From a bacterium (GTDB lineage: Bacteria; Patescibacteriota; Minisyncoccia; Minisyncoccales; PWPS01): DNA of 10,617 nucleotides. The notes beneath the pieces were generated by a model, which saw only the letters and a program-made list of their open reading frames with translations, searched no databases and was not told the origin of the DNA. Shown one piece after another: positions 1 to 5,698 of this stretch. The stretch's first letter is position 1, and each line of letters starts with the position of its first letter. A program made the translations under genes and the position numbers. The stretch covers positions 1 through 10,617 of the forward strand of contig JAGYLR010000021.1 of NCBI GenBank assembly GCA_018400895.1, written 5' to 3'.

Positions 1-35
1 TCCAAAGCCCAATTCAATTCTTGTTCTGGTGTCAT
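1..35 (-). CDS. 5' end of a gene cut by the window edge (terminase large subunit by position only)
   Basis: Only 11 codons are visible (MTPEQELNWAL...). The ATG at 35-33 is preceded by GAGG about ten bases upstream, a usable ribosome binding site lying inside the last codons of the preceding gene, whose TAG is three bases before this ATG. That spacing suggests translational coupling. The gene lies two genes downstream of the terminase small subunit, where phages commonly carry the large subunit. That is inference from order only: no ATPase or nuclease motif is inside the window. Confidence 0.55.
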   Translation of the reverse strand, partial: MTPEQELNWAL

Positions 36-38
36 AAT

Positions 39-218
39 CTATATTACCTCTTTTCTATCAATTTTAGGAATAAAAACAAAATTCCCATTCTTCCAAGTAG
101 TGGCACAAGTTATCTTATCTCCCTTCTTTAAAACTACTTTGTAAATGCCACGAGCTTTTAATCTCTCTAAACTCCAATTATTTAACCAAATCAGCATATT
201 TGTTATCATTTTACCCAT
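39..218 (-). CDS. small basic protein between terminase genes, unknown function
   Basis: A 59-residue frame starting MGKMITNMLIWLNNW and ending with TAG at 41-39. The composition looks like real protein: a Trp-rich N-terminal helix (WLNNWSLERLKARG) followed by a beta-like half rich in Lys/Val/Thr (KVVLKKGDKI, then FVFVPKIDRKEV). No family is recognised. The start is uncertain. No SD precedes the ATG at 218, the frame is open upstream to position 293 without another ATG, and two further in-frame ATGs follow at 209 and 197. It lies just after the terminase small subunit (stop at 281) and its end carries the SD of the next gene. It is too short for default gene callers. Confidence 0.55.
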   Translation of the reverse strand: MGKMITNMLIWLNNWSLERLKARGIYKVVLKKGDKITCATTWKNGNFVFIPKIDRKEVI

Positions 219-280
219 ATAGCTTGTTTTATATGTTAATATTTTGCGTTCTAAGCGATTTAAATTAGTAGAGTGGTATA

Positions 281-793
281 TTAGGTCAGCTTTTTAATTT
301 CATCGCCTGATTCAATTACATCAATTACATTAGAGTTTAATTGGTTACGATAATCTAAAGGTTGATAGTTGATATTTATATCTGTCTTTGTTTCTGATAT
401 ATGTTTTAAGTTCCACTCGCTAAATTTCCTTTCTAATTTCCACGCGTGTTTTTGCCAGTTAGAATCTTCATCTAGTTTTTCCATTATATATCTCTTCTGA
501 TTCAATAGAATTGCTTTATATAGCCGACAAAATTGCTTTATGTTATCAGGGGCGTTATCCATAAAGGTTTTGGCTTTGTATCGGTCTAAAGTTCTGATGT
601 CTATTCTATTCTTTTCAGGTAATCTTTCATTGATTAAAAAAACTATATCTTCATCAGTAAGTGCAACTATTTTGGAGCTATACTCGTTTTCTGCATTACC
701 TACGACTTCTCTAAATGCTTTTAGGAAATTATCGGTTAGCTTAGTTGGTGCTCCTGCATTAGATTTTTTTTTAATAGTCATATTGAGTTTCAT
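281..793 (-). CDS. terS: putative phage terminase small subunit
   Basis: Terminase small subunits bind the phage packaging site and hand DNA to the large-subunit motor. This 170-residue protein has the family's usual layout. An N-terminal GAPTKLT motif (residues about 14-20, like the common G-R-P-T-K-L-T opening) is followed by a putative helix-turn-helix (TDEDIVFLINERL ... DIRTLDRYK, about 46-74). A central helical region follows, and then the typical W-KLERKFSEWN segment (about 117-128). Length fits the family. The first ATG (793) overlaps the end of the upstream gene by 23 bases; a second ATG at 781 is a possible start. The downstream order (small gene, then a truncated gene) fits a packaging module. 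The assignment is by motif recognition, not by a search. Confidence 0.72.
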   Translation of the reverse strand: MKLNMTIKKKSNAGAPTKLTDNFLKAFREVVGNAENEYSSKIVALTDEDIVFLINERLPEKNRIDIRTLDRYKAKTFMDNAPDNIKQFCRLYKAILLNQKRYIMEKLDEDSNWQKHAWKLERKFSEWNLKHISETKTDININYQPLDYRNQLNSNVIDVIESGDEIKKLT

Positions 794-1139
794 CTGCTAT
801 CTCTTGTAGTGCCAATCTTATTGCTCTTGTTCTTGGCGATGGAAATCTATAATTGAACGATAGACACTCTGGCTCGCATACTAACCATTTATCGCCATCT
901 TCTAGCTTAATGTAAACGTACCAATGCACATCACTTCCTCGGTACACTTTCTTTTTGCCAAAGCCTTGAGAGTGTTTCTTTTCAAAAACCTTCTGCACAT
1001 AATCATTTATTTGCCCTATGGTTTGCGTTCCTGCCTTCTCGAATCTCTGGTCTTCTATTTCTTTCCCGTTTTTAACTACAACTCTTCTTATCACATATTC
1101 TATCCGTATTTTATCTATTTTTTTAATTAATGCATCCAT
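771..1139 (-). CDS. conserved-looking hypothetical protein, unknown function
   Basis: A 122-residue protein I do not recognise. The N-terminal third is basic and beta-like (IRIEYVIRRVVVKNGKEIED). The middle is Lys/Gly rich (KKHSQGFGKKKVYRG), followed by an aromatic strand pair (DVHWYVYIKL, KWLVCEPECLSFNYRF) and a short helix at the end (RAIRLALQEIAD). It looks soluble with no signal or membrane segment. Its start overlaps the last codons of the upstream gene (stop at 1127) and its end overlaps the terminase small subunit start, so it sits in a tightly coupled operon. By position it may be an accessory packaging or DNA-binding protein, which is inference only. Confidence 0.75.
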   Translation of the reverse strand: MDALIKKIDKIRIEYVIRRVVVKNGKEIEDQRFEKAGTQTIGQINDYVQKVFEKKHSQGFGKKKVYRGSDVHWYVYIKLEDGDKWLVCEPECLSFNYRFPSPRTRAIRLALQEIADETQYDY

Positions 1140-1426
1140 TTTTTGAATTTAAGTTTGAGCTTTTGGAATACAGATAGATTCAAAAACATCTCTGGATTAT
1201 ATATCTCCGGGATAGATGTATCTTCTATGTTATCATTATCTTGTAATCTTGAGCTTAGAAGGATTTTTCTAGCCTTAGTGATACTTATACCCAACTTTGA
1301 TTCTATCTCTTGTCTGCGTTGCTTATCCATATATTTGAATAGTATCTCCGGAGCGTTATCAATTAAGAAGTCAGTTTGCTCTTTAGCTTCTATCGCTTGT
1401 TCTGGTGTGATTGTGTATTCATTCAT
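1127..1426 (-). CDS. small helical hypothetical protein in the packaging operon
   Basis: A 99-residue protein, mostly charged and helical. The central segment (about residues 28-60: DKQRRQEIESKLGISITKAR, then KILLSS) resembles a short winged or helix-turn-helix region, which would suit a DNA-binding role, but I cannot assign a family. The C-terminus is strongly basic (KLKLKFKKWMH). The ATG at 1426 overlaps the TGA of the 35-residue membrane protein upstream in an ATGA arrangement, a classic translational-coupling signal. There is no separate SD, which supports this start. Its 3' end overlaps the next gene by 13 bases. Confidence 0.72.
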   Translation of the reverse strand: MNEYTITPEQAIEAKEQTDFLIDNAPEILFKYMDKQRRQEIESKLGISITKARKILLSSRLQDNDNIEDTSIPEIYNPEMFLNLSVFQKLKLKFKKWMH

Positions 1427-1530
1427 TGAGTCCAGATAATTTCTAATAAGATTATAATTATGAACAATAATATATACGGTAATATATTGTTATCTTTTTT
1501 TGGTGTTAAATTCGGAATAAATTGCTTCAT
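1423..1530 (-). CDS. 35-residue single-pass membrane protein
   Basis: The frame begins MKQFIPNLTPKKDNN and continues into one hydrophobic stretch of about 16 residues (YILLFIIIILLEIIW, residues about 19-33), ending with TGA. Support for a real gene comes from three things: an AAGGG SD five bases before the ATG at 1530, an ATGA overlap with the next gene, and a predicted N-out or N-in anchor with basic residues before the membrane segment. Function is unknown; tiny anchors like this occur among phage accessory and lysis proteins. It fills an otherwise empty gap between the HNH gene and the packaging operon. Confidence 0.65.
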   Translation of the reverse strand: MKQFIPNLTPKKDNNILPYILLFIIIILLEIIWTQ

Positions 1531-1581
1531 ATTGCCCTTTTACTTGACTTAAATATAGCAAATCTGGTTAATTACTGCAAG

Positions 1582-2022
1582 TTAAGATAGATTCTTTTTA
1601 TATTCTTTTTGTTTTCTGTAAGCAACTTTGCTTGGAGTTAATCCATTATGCATCGCTCTGTATGAATCAATCTTCTGTTTATAAATATTATGCCTTATTT
1701 TAGCTAATCTTATTAAGATAGGTGCTTTATCTTTACTTCTTAATTCTTTTGGTTTTAACTTATCTGCTAGGGTCTTTAGGTATATATCTAGAAAAGGATT
1801 TTTGCGTGTCCCGGGTTTTCTGGCGTGTATAGAATATTTGCCCTCTTTATGACAGTCGATACACAATAATGCTAAATTCCATAGTTCATCCCTATCAGCC
1901 CTGTTATATTGCTGCTTTGAATAGATATGATGTATCTCTTGTCCTTGGTTATTACATTCTGGGTTTTCGCATTTACCTCTACTCCTTTTAGCAAGTGCCT
2001 GTATGTCCTCTGGTTTAATCAT
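1582..2022 (-). CDS. HNH endonuclease
   Basis: An HNH-family nuclease of 146 residues from the ATG at 2022. Visible motif elements are a first Cys pair (C18, C23 in CENPEC), the HH pair (H31-H32 in QEIHHIYSK), Asn 49 in WNLALLC, and a second Cys pair with the final His (C54, C57, H58 in CIDCHKEG). This is the zinc-stabilised beta-beta-alpha-metal fold with the catalytic His. The C-terminal half is very basic (KPKELRSKDK, RKQKEYKKN), consistent with DNA contact. A TTG start at 2031 would add three residues, but ATG is preferred because it overlaps the stop of the RusA gene (ATGATTAA) and GAG lies five bases upstream. HNH proteins next to terminases are known to stimulate DNA packaging in several phages; that role is inferred here. 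Confidence 0.88.
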   Translation of the reverse strand: MIKPEDIQALAKRSRGKCENPECNNQGQEIHHIYSKQQYNRADRDELWNLALLCIDCHKEGKYSIHARKPGTRKNPFLDIYLKTLADKLKPKELRSKDKAPILIRLAKIRHNIYKQKIDSYRAMHNGLTPSKVAYRKQKEYKKNLS

Positions 2023-2346
2023 AATTCTCAATATTAAATGATATGTACTCTTCGCCTTTCTTTACTATTATCTTCTCAATTTGTAAGCGATATATCATCT
2101 TGTCGTTAAAGCTATTTTTCTGCAGAATATCTATAAATGGTTTTGGCAATATTATTATCTATATCGGCTAGCTTAGAGCTTGTTCCAAATTCTATATATA
2201 AAGCAGATATTACCTTCTGGTATTTTATAAGGTTTTAATTTGTATAGTAATTCTTCTTCATAGACCTTACTCGTCTTTCGATGCTTGAATCTACGACCCT
2301 GAAAGCACCGATTTATACTTAATGCTTTAATCTTGATTTTTACCAT
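2015..2346 (-). pseudogene. rusA: RusA-type Holliday junction resolvase, frameshifted
   Basis: RusA resolvases cut four-way junctions produced by phage recombination. Reading from ATG 2346, frame 1 gives VKIKIKALSINRCFQGRRF and runs on to KIPEGNIC. The frame must then shift by one base near a TTT run (about 2178-2187) to read LYIEFGTSSKLADIDN, and again near AAAA (about 2140) to read PFIDILQKNSFNDKMIYRL and EKIIVKKGEEYISF. The DIDN and FNDK motifs hold the aspartates that bind metal in RusA. The joined length is about 110 residues, usual for the family. An extra AAT sits in the DIDN region. Both shifts are one-base insertions in homopolymers. The stop overlaps the HNH start, indicating coupling. 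Confidence 0.72.
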
Positions 2347-2355
2347 ATGAATCTG

Positions 2356-2543
2356 TTAATTTATGACATTCTTTTTCTTCCCCTCTTCGTATGCTTTGTC
2401 TATTAGAGTGAATTGAAGCCTATGAAGACCTCTAAATCTTTGACTTATCTTGCCCCCAATTATAATCATCTATTCCAAGTATTTTATCTTTGTATGGTTG
2501 TATGGATTCCCTCGCCTCTTCTTTTAGTTTGTTCTTTTGTCAT
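2356..2543 (-). pseudogene. small soluble phage protein, frameshifted, unknown function
   Basis: From ATG 2543 the frame reads MTKEQ and then needs a shift to give KLKEEARESIQPYKDKIL followed by GIDDYNWGQ. A second shift leads to RFRGLHRLQFTLIDKAYEEG and a basic end before TAA at 2358. The joined product is about 65 residues, charged and helical, with no recognised family. Each unjoined piece is shorter than 40 codons. It lies 10 bases upstream of the RusA start. The breaks are single-base, like those in the neighbouring genes. Confidence 0.45.
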
Positions 2544-2553
2544 AAAATCATAT

Positions 2554-2567
2554 AAGGCTTAAGCCTT
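2554..2567. repeat. 14-bp perfect palindrome in an intergenic gap
   Basis: AAGGCTTAAGCCTT reads the same on both strands. It lies in the 36-base gap between the stop of one small gene (2580) and the start of the next (2543). It has no loop and no T-run, so it is a poor terminator; a dimeric protein binding site is possible. Confidence 0.5.
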
Positions 2568-2579
2568 GTTAGTTAATAA

Positions 2580-2748
2580 TTATTTTGTTCCATTAAGTTC
2601 ATTAATCAATACAATTAGTTCTTTTTGATTTCTCTATTATTTCTTCTGATATGCGAGTCTGGTCTTCTGCATATCCTGAATCATCTCCATTCCAACTGCT
2701 CTGTATTCCTTCGCATTCTTTTATGAGTTCTTTTAGTTTATCTTTCAT
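2580..2748 (-). pseudogene. small acidic helical protein, one frameshift
   Basis: From ATG 2748 the frame reads MKDKLKELIKECEGIQSSWN and continues through DDSGYAEDQTRISEEIIEK. A single extra A in an AAA run (about 2630) sends it to an early TGA/TAA. Skipping that base gives NQKELIVLINELNGTK and TAA at 2582, for about 55 residues in all. The amphipathic helices suggest a coiled coil. No family is recognised. One homopolymer insertion is enough to explain the break. Confidence 0.5.
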
Positions 2749-2779
2749 ATTATAAGTTATTTAATTTTAATAAGGTTTT

Positions 2780-3225
2780 TCAAGCTGACTCTTGTAGGTC
2801 GTCTAACTCCCTAATTCAATTCTCTCTCTATCTACTCTCATAGACTTCAGCTCTTCTTGTTTCTGTTTCCATACCTCTCTTCACTCGGCTACCTTCAGCG
2901 TGCCACTCACCCAATGCTTCTATCAGAGTTTCTCCACCCACAAATTCAGCATATTGGTATGGGCTGAACCATCCTGGGTATCTTCTCCCACTATCTCCTA
3001 CCATTGTGTAATCTTGAAAACAGTCCCACAAGTGTCATCTAACTGTATATATCTGTATGTGGGATATTCCCAGATACAAGTTGCACTAATTCTATTGTCT
3101 TCTCTTAGCTGTTCTGTTTTAGTAAATGTATATTCTTTGCCTTTACATTCTCTACATAGAATGCAGAGAATATGAATGCTAGTAGGATAATAGAGTAGGA
3201 TGTTTAATCTTGTCATTTTATTCAT
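2780..3225 (-). pseudogene. secreted protein with signal peptide and coiled-coil tail, multiple frameshifts
   Basis: The start MNKMTRLNILL is followed, after a one-base shift, by SIILLAFIFSAFYVENVKAK, a clear signal peptide with a likely cleavage after VKA. The frame returns to EYTFTKTEQLREDNRISATC and WEYPTYRYIQLDDTC. It then shifts (about 3000-3031) to DCFQDYTMVGDSGRRYPGW, YQYAEFVGGETLIEALGEWH. The last part in another frame is a coiled coil (VWKQKQEELKSMRVDRERIE), with a further shift to RELDDLQESA and TGA at 2780. An alternative end is the TAG at 2828. The product would be about 145 residues, exported, unknown family. Its place near an endolysin and small membrane proteins suggests an envelope or lysis-related role, which is inference. 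Confidence 0.5.
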
Positions 3226-3228
3226 AAT

Positions 3229-3417
3229 TTATTTTGTTATAATTATTTCTGTATCTTTCAATCTTCCATATTGAGCAAAGAAGTATATAAGTTCTTAACT
3301 CGTTAGTAGGTAGATGGGTGTCCACTATCTCTTTCTGATAGATGTAATTTCTTTAATAACTACTGTTGTGTATGTAGGAACATAAACTCTTTGTCCAAGT
3401 TCTAATTCTGGTAACAT
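3229..3417 (-). pseudogene. small beta-rich phage protein, frameshifted, unknown function
   Basis: From ATG 3417: MLPELELGQRVYVPTYTTVV and IKEITSIRK, then a break at TAG. Joined frames continue with DSGHPSTY, ELRTY and YFFAQYGRLKDTEIIITK, ending in TAA at 3231. The reconstructed length is about 60 residues. A small beta-rich protein of the type G-Q-x-V-Y-V-P suggests an SH3-like or OB-like barrel, but no family is assigned. The next gene (secreted protein) starts four bases after its stop. Confidence 0.45.
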
Positions 3418-3419
3418 TA

Positions 3420-3586
3420 ATTTTATTTGTTAATTCTTTTTTAATTGCTTATTAAGTCCTCTGATATTATGTCAACCTCTGATTGAGGTTTTTAATCTTT
3501 GGGTACTTTACGCCAGTAACATCTGGCATCCAACAATAGTAGCCTACTCTGGCGAGGATATCCTCTAACCTGTAAGTATCAATCAA
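3420..3586 (-). other. broken coding remnant, product unclear
   Basis: On the minus strand two competing frames both look protein-like: DTYRLEDILARVGYYCW in one, and LLLLDARCYWRKVPKD followed by KPQSEVDIISEDLISN with a TAA in the other. Neither has a convincing start. It could be the C-terminal part of the membrane protein at 3687 or a separate small gene. A 6-bp hairpin (AACCTC/GAGGTT, 5-base loop) lies about 3474-3490 and is followed by TTTT only on the plus strand, where there is no gene. Confidence 0.3.
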
Positions 3587-3687
3587 TTAGTAGCTCTCCC
3601 ACAAGAGATGAGCTAGGAACAAGATGGTTGATACTAATGTAATTGTTATCCCTAGCATTAGGGATAGTTGAAATAAAAAGTTTTCAT
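3587..3687 (-). pseudogene. tiny single-pass membrane protein, one frameshift
   Basis: ATG 3687 opens MKTF and then meets TAA in its own frame. A one-base shift at the T-run restores LSLMLGITITLVSTILFLAH, a clear membrane helix, then LLWESY and TAA at 3589. The product would be about 33 residues. It belongs to a series of three tiny membrane proteins placed after the endolysin-like gene (3840-3938, 3709-3843, this one), suggesting a holin/spanin type of cluster. Function is not provable here. Confidence 0.4.
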
Positions 3688-3708
3688 TCTGATAGTGTTA
3701 TAAAATAT

Positions 3709-3843
3709 TCAAAGTTGTTCTATTCTTTTTGCCCTTCTAGGTAGGCAGGGGATAGAGATTAACAGCGCAGTAGCTACGATAGGCAAGAGTATAAGTACCA
3801 ATGTTTCTTACACATACTCTCGTAAGAACTTGTTGAAGTTCAT
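3709..3843 (-). pseudogene. small membrane protein with basic tail, one frameshift
   Basis: From ATG 3843: MNFNKFLREYV then TAA. A one-base shift gives ETLVLILLPIVATALLISIP, a membrane segment of about 20 residues, then a basic cytoplasmic-type tail (CLPRRAKRIEQL) and TGA at 3709. The joined product is about 43 residues. The ATG overlaps the TGA of the upstream 32-residue protein (ATGA), so the two are probably coupled. Holin-like in size and layout, with unknown function. Confidence 0.45.
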
Positions 3844-3938
3844 ATTTTTAATCTATTGATATCCTTTTGACTGTCTATCTTGTGGTCAAGATAAAAGAGC
3901 CGTAAGTATATAACTGTAATGATTATTATGGGGTACAT
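3840..3938 (-). CDS. 32-residue membrane-anchored protein
   Basis: An intact short frame, MYPIIIITVIYLRLFYLD, followed by a charged tail (HKIDSQKDINRLKI) and TGA overlapping the next ATG. One N-terminal hydrophobic stretch of about 13-16 residues is seen. It starts three bases after the endolysin-like gene stop (TAA at 3943-3941), in the same direction, without an SD. Because the whole neighbourhood carries single-base indels, this may itself be a broken piece of a slightly longer protein. Confidence 0.42.
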   Translation of the reverse strand: MYPIIIITVIYLRLFYLDHKIDSQKDINRLKI

Positions 3939-3940
3939 TT

Positions 3941-4430
3941 TTAATTGTTATTATATAATGGTCGTAAAATCTTAATGAAATGAGATACATCGTCAGCCCA
4001 CTTAGGATTGGAATTAAAATAGCCTATCATCTGATGAAGTTAGTAACTCTTGGATAACAGCACATGGTGTCATTCATAAACCAATCTAGCCCAGATTCCC
4101 AAGTGTTGAAATCCAACAAAAGCAGATCCGTCACTTTAAGGAATTAGATTGATATTTGCCTCTGCAAGGAATATCCTCACCGCACTTAATATCAATATAT
4201 CACCACCGCCCCGTTTCGCCTTTAGTCCAAATGGATTATTACAGGCCTTCCTCTGATACTGCAACTGTTCTATCATTCATAACATGAGGCAGTATCAAAA
4301 CCCTTTCTTTACCTGCTATTGCTAACAATAGCAGACACCTTTCATCTGATATATTATTCTTTTGACATTGACCTCGTAGGTCATAACCGATAAATCTACT
4401 GGTCGGATAGTTCTTTATAAAGGAAGTCAT
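3941..4430 (-). pseudogene. glucosaminidase/lysozyme-like endolysin, multiple frameshifts
   Basis: Endolysins cut peptidoglycan to release phage. Frames must be joined several times. From ATG 4430 the first frame reads RFIGYDLRGQCQKNNISDER and LLLLAIAGKE, the usual helix carrying the catalytic Glu (AxxKESGF) in glucosaminidase and lysozyme-like folds. A shift gives MIEQLQYQRKACNNPFGLKA, where NNPFGLKAKRG matches the conserved N-N-x-F-G-x-K motif of GH73-type enzymes. Another shift gives FNTWESGLDWFMND and YPRVTNFIR. A last frame ends GYFNSNPKWADDVSHFIKIL with TAA at 3941. The order and motifs match the end of these domains, where a W-S repeat and a final helix follow. About 160 residues in total. 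The breaks leave no functional protein as written. Confidence 0.55.
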
Positions 4431-4435
4431 CTAAA

Positions 4436-4769
4436 CTAGAATAACTTCTGTGATTCTAGTTCTTCAAAGTCTACCAAAGATACAGCTTCGAGGACTAGCC
4501 TCTACATATTCGGCTTCACTCCACCAGTGTTTCCTCTTTCCGCCTTCGCCCAGTAACCAGCTCTCTCCCACGTCTTCAAGGCGGCTCTGGACTCTCTCCT
4601 CCATAAGTGAGGACTCTAACATCCGAACTTTCTCTTCATCTACTTTGTAGTGTTCTTTGTACAATTCCTCATCGTTCTGCTATCTCACTATCAATAGCTT
4701 GTTTGGAAAGAGGGTCTAGCTTTTCTATTGAGCTATAATATAGCGATAACGCTACAGACAAATACTCAT
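4436..4769 (-). pseudogene. phage protein upstream of the endolysin, frameshifted, unknown function
   Basis: The start is well supported: an AGGAGG SD (4785-4778) lies ten bases before ATG 4769. After one indel the frame reads YLSVALSLYYSSIEKLDPLS and KQAIDSEIAER. It then shifts to EELYKEHYKVDEEKVRMLES, a coiled-coil-like stretch, and SLMEERVQSRLEDV. A last shift gives ALKTWERAGYWAKAERGN and LEAVSLVDFEELESQKLF, ending in TAG at 4438. About 110 residues, acidic and helical. No family recognised. It ends six bases before the endolysin-like start, so they are probably co-transcribed. Confidence 0.48.
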
Positions 4770-4786
4770 AATGATAACCCCTCCTG

Positions 4787-4815
4787 CTAATAATTTTTCA
4801 CCAATAATTTGTCAA
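4787..4815 (-). promoter_or_regulatory. sigma-70-like promoter upstream of gene 4769
   Basis: On the minus strand TTGACA (4815-4810) is followed by a 17-base spacer and TATTAG (4792-4787). The -35 is perfect and the -10 matches four of six. Transcription would start near 4780, leaving a leader of about ten bases that includes the AGGAGG site. It lies directly after the stop of the preceding gene (4844). The very short leader makes it less certain than the two promoters at 5192 and 8308. Confidence 0.4.
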
Positions 4816-4843
4816 TTGATTTTTTATTTTATTTTAAAGTTGA

Positions 4844-5165
4844 TTATTTAAATTCTATTACCCATCCGTTCCTTTTGCATTCATCTTCTAGTTGAGGATG
4901 GCACATACAATAATAAGAAGTAGCCCTATGTTCATTAGGTTTTCTTATTGTAGCTATCTTATAACCCTTTTTTTTTTTTTTTTTCTTAGTTTCCATATAC
5001 TGCCAAGAGATTCTGGCAATACCTAACTTATATAACACAAAATAGTTAGAACTTACAGGTACAGCAGAAGAGCTAATGTTTACGCACCCTCGATATTTGG
5101 CTTGGTTTTACTTCCTGCTCTGGAAGTTCAGATTTACCCTGAATAGGTTTTGATTTTTCAATCAT
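4844..5165 (-). pseudogene. Cys/Lys-rich protein with poly-Lys run, frameshifted
   Basis: From ATG 5165 the frame reads MIEKSKPIQGKSELPEQEVK and then needs a shift to QAKYRGCVNISSSAVPVS and NYFVLYKLGIARISWQY. It continues into METKKKKKKKGYK, encoded over a run of 17 identical bases (4968-4984). The end RATSYYCMCHPQLEDECKRN contains C-x-C-H and another Cys, suggestive of a small metal site. TAA is at 4846-4844. About 105 residues after joining. No family recognised. It is the first gene after the promoter at 5192-5231. The homopolymer length may be wrong, which would change the number of lysines. Confidence 0.45.
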
Positions 5166-5191
5166 TGTCTTTTGTTAATTGATACAAACTC

Positions 5192-5231
5192 ATTATAGAA
5201 CACAACAGGGCATAAGTCAAACACTTGTCAA
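5192..5231 (-). promoter_or_regulatory. strong sigma-70-like promoter (copy A)
   Basis: Minus strand: -35 TTGACT (5220-5215), 17-base spacer, perfect -10 TATAAT (5197-5192). A second TTGACA (5231-5226) lies five bases upstream of the -35, so TTGAC is repeated at an 11-bp period. The same arrangement, plus the downstream element TGTATCA-x-TTAACAA, recurs at 8308-8347. It starts two bases after the stop of one gene (5233) and drives the gene starting at 5165. Confidence 0.72.
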
Positions 5232-5232
5232 G

Positions 5233-5595
5233 TTATTTATATTTCTCAAGACTTAGTAAGTACTCTTGCCATTCTGACTCTGTTATCTTCCCTAGACTTC
5301 TAGCTCTCGCTTTCTTTTTATATCTAGCGTGAGCCTTTTTTAGGTAGATTATTTTTTTGTCCCATCAGGATATATTCTGGTTTTTAATGAAGCCATATTT
5401 TTGACAGTATTTTTCTGCCTTTCAAAGTCTTCTCTAATCCAGTCAATATCTACATCTATCCTTATCATATATTGCTATATGGGCTGGTATATCAGATATT
5501 TCCCCCTTCATATATGCGACCATAACAGATTCAAATACTGCCCCTGCTAATGCTCCGTAAGCATCTTGTATTTTCGGTTCTTTAGTTTCACTCAT
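5233..5595 (-). pseudogene. small soluble phage protein with basic C-terminus, frameshifted
   Basis: From ATG 5595: MSETKEPKIQDAYGALAGAV then FESVMVAYMKGEISDIPAHI. A one-base shift gives VDIDWIREDFERQKNTVKNM, and ASLKTRIYPDGTKK follows. A further shift gives IYLKKAHARYKKKARARSLG and the end ITESEWQEYLLSLEKYK with TAA at 5233. About 120 residues, with an acidic first half and a very basic middle that could bind nucleic acid. No family recognised. Promoter copy A begins two bases beyond its stop. Confidence 0.5.
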
Positions 5596-5629
5596 AATTG
5601 ATTTGTTATTATCTAAAGAAAATCATAAC

Positions 5630-5698
5630 TTAACTCCTCCTCGTTTCGGCTCTCTTAATATATAAACAATTCTCTGCTCCGAACATTCGTATTTTCAT
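5630..5698 (-). CDS. possible 22-residue peptide coupled to the NinB-like gene
   Basis: MKIRMFGAENCLYIKRAETR and two more residues, then TAA. Its ATG overlaps the TAA of the NinB-like gene (TAATG). One base shifted, the second half could instead read SRNEEELSYDFL. Just downstream, AGGAGG (5640-5635) sits eight bases before an ATG (5626) that opens only a five-codon frame, so another break may hide a gene start here. Weakly supported. Confidence 0.28.
   Translation of the reverse strand: MKIRMFGAENCLYIKRAETRRS

Noticed and set aside
540..809. Plus-strand open frames opposite the terminase small subunit and neighbours (also 924-1130, 1143-1439, 9984-10181)
   Set aside because: They lie antisense to clean minus-strand genes, are low-complexity and hydrophobic by chance, and have no ribosome binding site.
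1466..1493. Imperfect AT-rich inverted repeat (AACAATA...TATTGTT)
   Set aside because: It falls inside the coding sequence of the 35-residue membrane protein and has no T-run; AT-rich chance pairing is likely.
2900..3175. Plus-strand 91-codon frame
   Set aside because: Antisense to the secreted-protein gene, with no signal for translation.
3474..3490. Hairpin AACCTC/GAGGTT followed by T residues, as a terminator
   Set aside because: The T-run follows only on the plus strand, where no gene is found; the minus strand appears coding.
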